Source: Fimenecus sp045594645
Lineage (GTDB): Bacteria; Bacillota; Clostridia; Oscillospirales; Acutalibacteraceae
DNA length: 9,919 nt
Direction: 5' to 3'
NCBI GenBank assembly: GCA_045594645.1
Contig: JAZNYY010000003.1
Span: 1-9,919, forward strand
Of the stretch, positions 6,826 through 9,919 are shown one piece after another. A program made the position numbers and the translations under genes. The number at the start of each line of letters is the position of its first letter. The first letter of the stretch is position 1. Below the pieces are notes generated by a model, which searched no databases, was not told where the DNA came from, and saw nothing but the letters and a program-made list of their open reading frames with translations.

Positions 6826-7919
6826 TATTCATTCTCCTTTCTGTGTTTTGTAAAAATAATTTTGTATTGCAAGAAGAATTCGCAACCGATAATGAAGAAG
6901 AGAATAATTCCTGTGATAATATCAGAAATTGCACTTGGAATTCTGAAATCGGTTGAAACCTGCTGTGCGCCTTTTTCAAGGAAAACAATAAGGAATGTAG
7001 TAATAATCATAATGAATGGATTAAACTTTGCAAGCCACGACACCATAATGGCAGTAAATCCGCGACCGCCTGCGGTTGTTGTGCTGATTGTATGGTTTGT
7101 ACCGCCAACAAGAAGCAAGCCTGCAATACCACAGATTGCACCCGATACAGCGAGTGTTCTCATAATAACCTTTTTAACATTGATACCAATATATTTTGCT
7201 GTATTTTCACTTTCACCAACAACAGAGATTTCATAACCCTGCTTGCTGTATTTAAGGTAAATATAAACAACAATTGTGAGTACTGCTACAATGATAATGT
7301 TAAGTAAATAAGGCATATCGCCGATAACGGGTAATCCATATTCATTCATAGGTGAAAGAACACCTGAACCGCTCTTAACAAATTTCTTAAGGAAAAATGC
7401 AACTAGCTGAATTGCAACATAGTTCATCATAAGTGTGAAAAGAGTTTCGTTTGTATTCCAGATTGCTTTGAATATTGCTGGGAGCAATGCCCAAATCATA
7501 CCTGCAAGAATACTTGCAACAATCATTACAACAATAAGAAGGGGCAACGGCATTTTGTCACCAAGGAACATCATAACAGTAACAGTTGCAAGACCGCCGA
7601 TAAGCACCTGACCTTCGGCACCGCAGTTCCAAAACTTCATTTTGAAAGCCGGTGTAACTGCTAATGAAATACAAAGAAGAATTGCGATGTCCTGAAAAAG
7701 ACTCCAAAGTCTGCCCGTTGAACCAAAAGCACCTGAAATCATTGAGGCGTAAACATCAATGGGATTTTTTTGTGTAAGTAAGGTAATAACAATAGCTGAT
7801 AAAAGAAGTGCAAGAACAATAGCCACTGCACGCACACCAAGACCGCAATACCAGGGGAGTGGTGCTCTTTTTGCAATATGGAAAAGCGGAGTTTTTACTT
7901 TCTTTTCTGATTTGCTCAT
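6825..7919 (-). CDS. Nucleoside ABC transporter permease, NupP/RnsC-like
   Basis: First permease of the importer, 364 aa, BPD_transp_2 family. A basic cytoplasmic N-terminus (1-30) precedes about eight to ten hydrophobic segments, at roughly 30-50, 76-92, 104-120, 125-148, 160-178, 203-223, 251-271, 300-316 and 330-350. Family marks are AFKMKFWNCGAEGQVLIGGL (91-110), the NETLFTLMMNYVA segment (157-169), the coupling loop GYEISVVGESENTAKYIGI (228-246) and TTAGGRGFTAIMVSWLAKFN (281-300). The longer permease lies between ATPase and shorter permease, the usual order in these operons. It overlaps both neighbours by one base as TAATG, and the perfect SD AAAAGGAGGT lies 6 nt before its ATG inside the ATPase gene. 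This predicts balanced translation of the heterodimeric membrane domain. Confidence 0.92.
   Translation of the reverse strand: MSKSEKKVKTPLFHIAKRAPLPWYCGLGVRAVAIVLALLLSAIVITLLTQKNPIDVYASMISGAFGSTGRLWSLFQDIAILLCISLAVTPAFKMKFWNCGAEGQVLIGGLATVTVMMFLGDKMPLPLLIVVMIVASILAGMIWALLPAIFKAIWNTNETLFTLMMNYVAIQLVAFFLKKFVKSGSGVLSPMNEYGLPVIGDMPYLLNIIIVAVLTIVVYIYLKYSKQGYEISVVGESENTAKYIGINVKKVIMRTLAVSGAICGIAGLLLVGGTNHTISTTTAGGRGFTAIMVSWLAKFNPFIMIITTFLIVFLEKGAQQVSTDFRIPSAISDIITGIILFFIIGCEFFLQYKIIFTKHRKENE
6834..6840 (-). promoter_or_regulatory. RBS of the NupQ-like permease
   Basis: AAAGGAG lies 8 nt before the ATG at 6825, inside the 3' end of the upstream permease gene. Together with the TAATG overlap it indicates reinitiation-coupled translation. 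Confidence 0.65.
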
Positions 7920-9472
7920 TATTTTACCTCCTTTTCAGCATCTTCATCAATTGAAGTGGATTTTGTCATTAAAAGACCAATTTCTTCTTTCTTTGCGGTT
8001 CGGCCATCAACAATACCGGTTACTTTACCTGAGTTGATAACAAGAATTCTGTCGCAAAGCTCAATAAGCACATCAAGGTCCTCGCCAACGAAGATAACGG
8101 CAACACCGCTCTCTTTCTGCTTATTAAGAAGATTATAAATCATATATGAAGAGTTAATGTCAAGTCCGCGAACGGGATAAGCTGCCATAAGTACTGATGG
8201 TGTTGATGCAATTTCACGACCAACAAGAACTTTTTGAACATTACCACCCGAAAGCTGTCTTACAGGTGTTGTGGCACTTGGAGTTACAACCTCAAGTTCT
8301 TCTATTATGCGGTTTGCAAGGCTTTTAGGCTCGCTTCTCTCAAGGAATGCCGATTTGCCTTTTTGATAACTACGAAGCATCATATTGTCAATGATGTCCA
8401 TATTTCCTACAAGACCCATACCAAGTCTGTCTTCGGGAACAAAAGAAAGACGCACACCAAGATTTCTGATTTGAATTGGTGTTTTGTCACGAAGATTTTC
8501 GTGAACATCATTTTCGGGATTAATATATGTGATTTCACCGCTTTCAAGGTGATGAAGACCTGCGATTGACTCTAAAAGCTCACGCTGACCGCTACCCGCA
8601 ATACCTGCAATGCCAAGAATTTCACCGGAATTTGCTGTAAATGAAATGTTATCAAGAATTTTAATTCCGTCATCATTTACACTGTTTACCTTTGATACAA
8701 CAAGGCGGGGGACAGAGTTCTCAGGCTCACTACGATGAATGTTAAGGTCAACCTTTTTACCAATCATCATTTCTGTAAGCTCACTCTCAGTAGTTTCTGC
8801 AGTATTCACAGTGCCGATGTGCTCACCCTTGCGAAGAACGGCGACTCTGTCAGAGATAGAAAGTACCTCATGCATTTTGTGAGTGATGATGATAATTGAT
8901 TTTCCGTCATCACGCATACGGCGTAAAACATCAAAAAGCTTTTCAGTTTCTTGAGGTGTAAGAACAGCGGTGGGCTCGTCAAGAATAAGAATGTCTGCAC
9001 CGCGATAAAGAACTTTAAGAATTTCAACTGTCTGTTTTTCAGAAACTGACATATCGTGTACTCTTTTTTCAGGGTTCATAATAAAGCCGTAACGCTCTGT
9101 AATTTCAGCAACCTTTCGGTTAATTTTTGCCATATTGAATTTTTTGTCATCTTTAATGCCTATGGCAATATTTTCACCAGCGGTGAATACATCAACAAGC
9201 TTAAAGTGCTGATGAATCATACCAATTCGGTGAGAAAATGCGTCTTTTGGTGAGCGGATAACAGCCTCTTTGCCGTTTACATATATTTCACCTTCATCAG
9301 GGAAATATATACCTGCAAGCATATTCATAAGAGTGGTTTTTCCGCTACCGTTTTCACCGAGAATAGCAAGAATTTCACCTGCATAAACGGTGAGGTCACA
9401 GTCTTTATTAGCAACAACAGGACCAAAGGTTTTGGTGATGTGTTTGCATTCCAAAGCAATATTTTTTTTCAA
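7919..9472 (-). CDS. Nucleoside ABC importer ATPase with two NBDs, NupO/RnsB-like (RbsA type)
   Basis: Cytosolic fused double ATPase driving nucleoside uptake with the two downstream permeases, 517 aa as usual. NBD1: Walker A GENGSGKTT (39-47), IHQHFKLVDVFTAGENI (86-102), signature region MSVSEKQ (141-147), Walker B with D165-E166 in LILDEPTAVLTP, H198. NBD2: Walker A GIAGSGQRE (290-298, Gln where Lys is expected), FVPEDRLGMGL (344-354), LSGGNVQK (407-414) and VLMAAYPVRGLD (427-438) without the catalytic Glu. The asymmetry is normal in this family: one composite site keeps all residues and the other is degenerate. The start is TTG at 9472, chosen because GGAGGTG ends 7 nt upstream; the first internal ATG (codon 50) would remove Walker A. 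It follows the binding-protein gene after 126 nt of structured sequence and overlaps the permease gene as TAATG. Confidence 0.93.
   Translation of the reverse strand: MKKNIALECKHITKTFGPVVANKDCDLTVYAGEILAILGENGSGKTTLMNMLAGIYFPDEGEIYVNGKEAVIRSPKDAFSHRIGMIHQHFKLVDVFTAGENIAIGIKDDKKFNMAKINRKVAEITERYGFIMNPEKRVHDMSVSEKQTVEILKVLYRGADILILDEPTAVLTPQETEKLFDVLRRMRDDGKSIIIITHKMHEVLSISDRVAVLRKGEHIGTVNTAETTESELTEMMIGKKVDLNIHRSEPENSVPRLVVSKVNSVNDDGIKILDNISFTANSGEILGIAGIAGSGQRELLESIAGLHHLESGEITYINPENDVHENLRDKTPIQIRNLGVRLSFVPEDRLGMGLVGNMDIIDNMMLRSYQKGKSAFLERSEPKSLANRIIEELEVVTPSATTPVRQLSGGNVQKVLVGREIASTPSVLMAAYPVRGLDINSSYMIYNLLNKQKESGVAVIFVGEDLDVLIELCDRILVINSGKVTGIVDGRTAKKEEIGLLMTKSTSIDEDAEKEVK
7926..7935 (-). 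promoter_or_regulatory. RBS of the NupP-like permease
   Basis: AAAAGGAGGT lies 6 nt before the ATG at 7919, a near-perfect complement of the 16S rRNA 3' end, placed in the last codons of the ATPase gene. Confidence 0.75.
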
Positions 9473-9479
9473 ATTATTG

Positions 9480-9486
9480 CACCTCC
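9480..9486 (-). promoter_or_regulatory. RBS that decides the TTG start of the ATPase gene
   Basis: GGAGGTG is a 7-base match to the anti-SD (CACCTCC on the plus strand) and ends 7 nt before the TTG at 9472. No in-frame ATG lies near, so the strong site is the main support for the non-ATG start. Confidence 0.7.
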
Positions 9487-9497
9487 AAAGTTTTTAC

Positions 9498-9552
9498 TTC
9501 TTGGTTTAAGAAGAAATACAAGTCGATTTTATATGTCTTCTTAAACCAAGAA
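9498..9552. repeat. Perfect 17-bp inverted repeat with 21-nt loop between binding protein and ATPase genes
   Basis: Arms 9498-9514 (TTCTTGGTTTAAGAAGA) and 9536-9552 (TCTTCTTAAACCAAGAA) are perfect reverse complements around a 21-nt AT-rich loop; three more A/T pairs can form inside the loop after one mismatch. Each arm also carries its own small palindrome (TTCTT...AAGAA). It is not followed by a T-tract on either strand, so it is not a standard terminator. In the mRNA it would form a long hairpin 11 nt upstream of the ATPase SD. Possible roles are mRNA stabilisation or processing between a highly expressed binding protein and a less expressed transporter, a protein-binding operator, or a dispersed palindromic element. 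I saw no second copy in this window. Confidence 0.75.
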
Positions 9553-9577
9553 ATAGGCGGAGAGAGAACTCCGCCTA
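9548..9577 (-). terminator. GC-rich hairpin with imperfect T-tract after the binding-protein gene
   Basis: Arms 9577-9569 (TAGGCGGAG) and 9562-9554 (CTCCGCCTA) form a perfect 9-bp stem with a 6-nt loop, followed in minus-strand direction by TTTCTT (9553-9548). It starts 21 nt after the binding-protein stop codon. The broken T-tract suggests partial termination, a common arrangement for making more binding protein than transporter. The T-tract overlaps the first arm of the adjacent 17-bp inverted repeat. Confidence 0.6.
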
Positions 9578-9598
9578 CTCTTTAATGGTTTATGAAGA

Positions 9599-9919
9599 TT
9601 AGAACTTCTCGTTAAGAAGTGTGATACCGTCAATTCTTACATCGAAGTAAGGAGCTGAACGGTCAGCTGACTCGTTGAAGTAACCGTCTTTGATTGCTTC
9701 TGTGTCAGGTGTGAAAGCAGCGTCTGTGTCAACATCAGCTGTATATGTTGTAAGAGCAACGCCCTTAACTGTGAAGTTAGCTGTGTTGAATACATTAAGT
9801 GTACCAGCCTTGAATGCTGCAACTGCATCTTCAATTGCCTTGAGTGTGCCTTCTGCACAAACATCCTGGTTGATACCTGTAAGAACAACTGAACCTTCTG
9901 CAATACCACCGCACCAGTC
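9599..9919 (-). CDS. BMP family nucleoside-binding lipoprotein, C-terminal fragment (N-terminus beyond window)
   Basis: The frame is open from the right edge to TAA at 9601-9599 and gives 106 residues beginning DWCGGIAEGSVVLTGINQDV and ending DGITLLNEKF. I recognise the C-terminal part of clostridial BMP-family substrate-binding proteins from GINQDVCAEGTLKAIEDAV (15-33), NVFNTANFTVKG (42-53), DTDAAFTPDTEAIKDGYFNE (64-83) and SAPYFDVRIDGI (88-99). In the intact protein a lipoprotein signal and the first lobe would precede this. It would capture nucleosides outside the membrane and deliver them to the permeases encoded next. The position directly before ATPase-permease-permease is the usual one and strengthens the call. 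The recovered part has no frameshift. Codon use looks strongly biased (aca for Thr, gct/gca for Ala, ggt for Gly), fitting high expression. An overlapping 9637-9909 frame is a shadow of this one. Confidence 0.85.
   Translation of the reverse strand, partial: DWCGGIAEGSVVLTGINQDVCAEGTLKAIEDAVAAFKAGTLNVFNTANFTVKGVALTTYTADVDTDAAFTPDTEAIKDGYFNESADRSAPYFDVRIDGITLLNEKF

Noticed and set aside
9515..9535. TATAAA-like sequence in the loop of the inverted repeat as a promoter for the ATPase gene
   Set aside because: No -35-like hexamer lies 15-19 nt upstream; the best match is far too close.
9473..9598. Riboswitch (purine or other) in the gap before the ATPase gene
   Set aside because: The gap holds two simple hairpins and no conserved junction sequence of known purine-type aptamers. 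A regulatory aptamer would be expected before the binding-protein gene, outside the window.
9637..9909. A 90-codon minus-strand frame rich in Gln, Leu and Ser
   Set aside because: It is a shadow of the BMP lipoprotein frame (9599-9919), which gives a recognisable family C-terminus; the Gln-rich shadow comes from repeated aca/gca codons read out of frame.
1..9919. CRISPR array, IS element, prophage or tRNA genes
   Set aside because: No regularly spaced repeats, transposase or integrase-like proteins, or tRNA cloverleaf sequences were seen on either strand.

Overview
The window looks like a chromosomal segment of a low-to-moderate GC Firmicute, most likely a gut- or rumen-type clostridium (Oscillospirales/Lachnospirales-like). 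The evidence is AGGAGG-type ribosome binding sites before most genes, TTG use as a start codon, and protein sequences that read like clostridial DinB, MATE, ABC-F and BMP/Nup-type transporter families. This placement is inference from protein character; there is no rRNA or marker gene to fix it. I see no IS elements, phage genes, CRISPR array or tRNA. Gene density is very high, and no gene-free stretch reaches 300 bases (the longest is about 126).

Layout, left to right. Bases 1-1166 (+) hold a Y-family DNA polymerase (DinB/Pol IV type) that lost its first ~30 residues to the window edge. It converges, with only 2 nt between stop codons, on a leftward block that fills the rest of the window. 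Read in its own direction (right to left), that block is: the C-terminal part of a BMP-type nucleoside-binding lipoprotein (9919-9599); a structured intergenic gap with a GC-rich terminator-like hairpin and a perfect 17-bp inverted repeat; the double-NBD transporter ATPase (9472-7919); two permeases (7919-6825 and 6825-5878); an FAD-dependent oxidoreductase with a four-cysteine cluster (5857-4463); an intrinsic terminator (4456-4428); a MATE efflux pump (4417-3074); and an ABC-F ATPase (3061-1169).

How the genes work together. Binding lipoprotein, ATPase and two permeases form a complete nucleoside importer of the BmpA/NupOPQ (PnrA/RnsBCD-like) kind. The last three are tightly coupled through TAATG stop/start overlaps, each preceded by a strong SD. 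The flavoprotein follows after 20 nt with its own SD and is probably co-transcribed; its substrate is unknown. After the terminator, MATE and ABC-F (12 nt apart, the SD of the second overlapping the stop region of the first) form a second small unit, plausibly for drug efflux plus ribosome protection or translation rescue. A candidate promoter for it lies inside the 3' end of the flavoprotein gene, so the terminator hairpin could also be the 5' leader of the resistance-like unit.

Most of the window is ordinary core/accessory clostridial content. The points most worth a second look are the structured SBP-ATPase gap, the hairpin leader of the MATE/ABC-F unit, the degenerate second signature motif of the ABC-F protein, and the unexplained Cys-cluster flavoprotein in a nucleoside-import operon.
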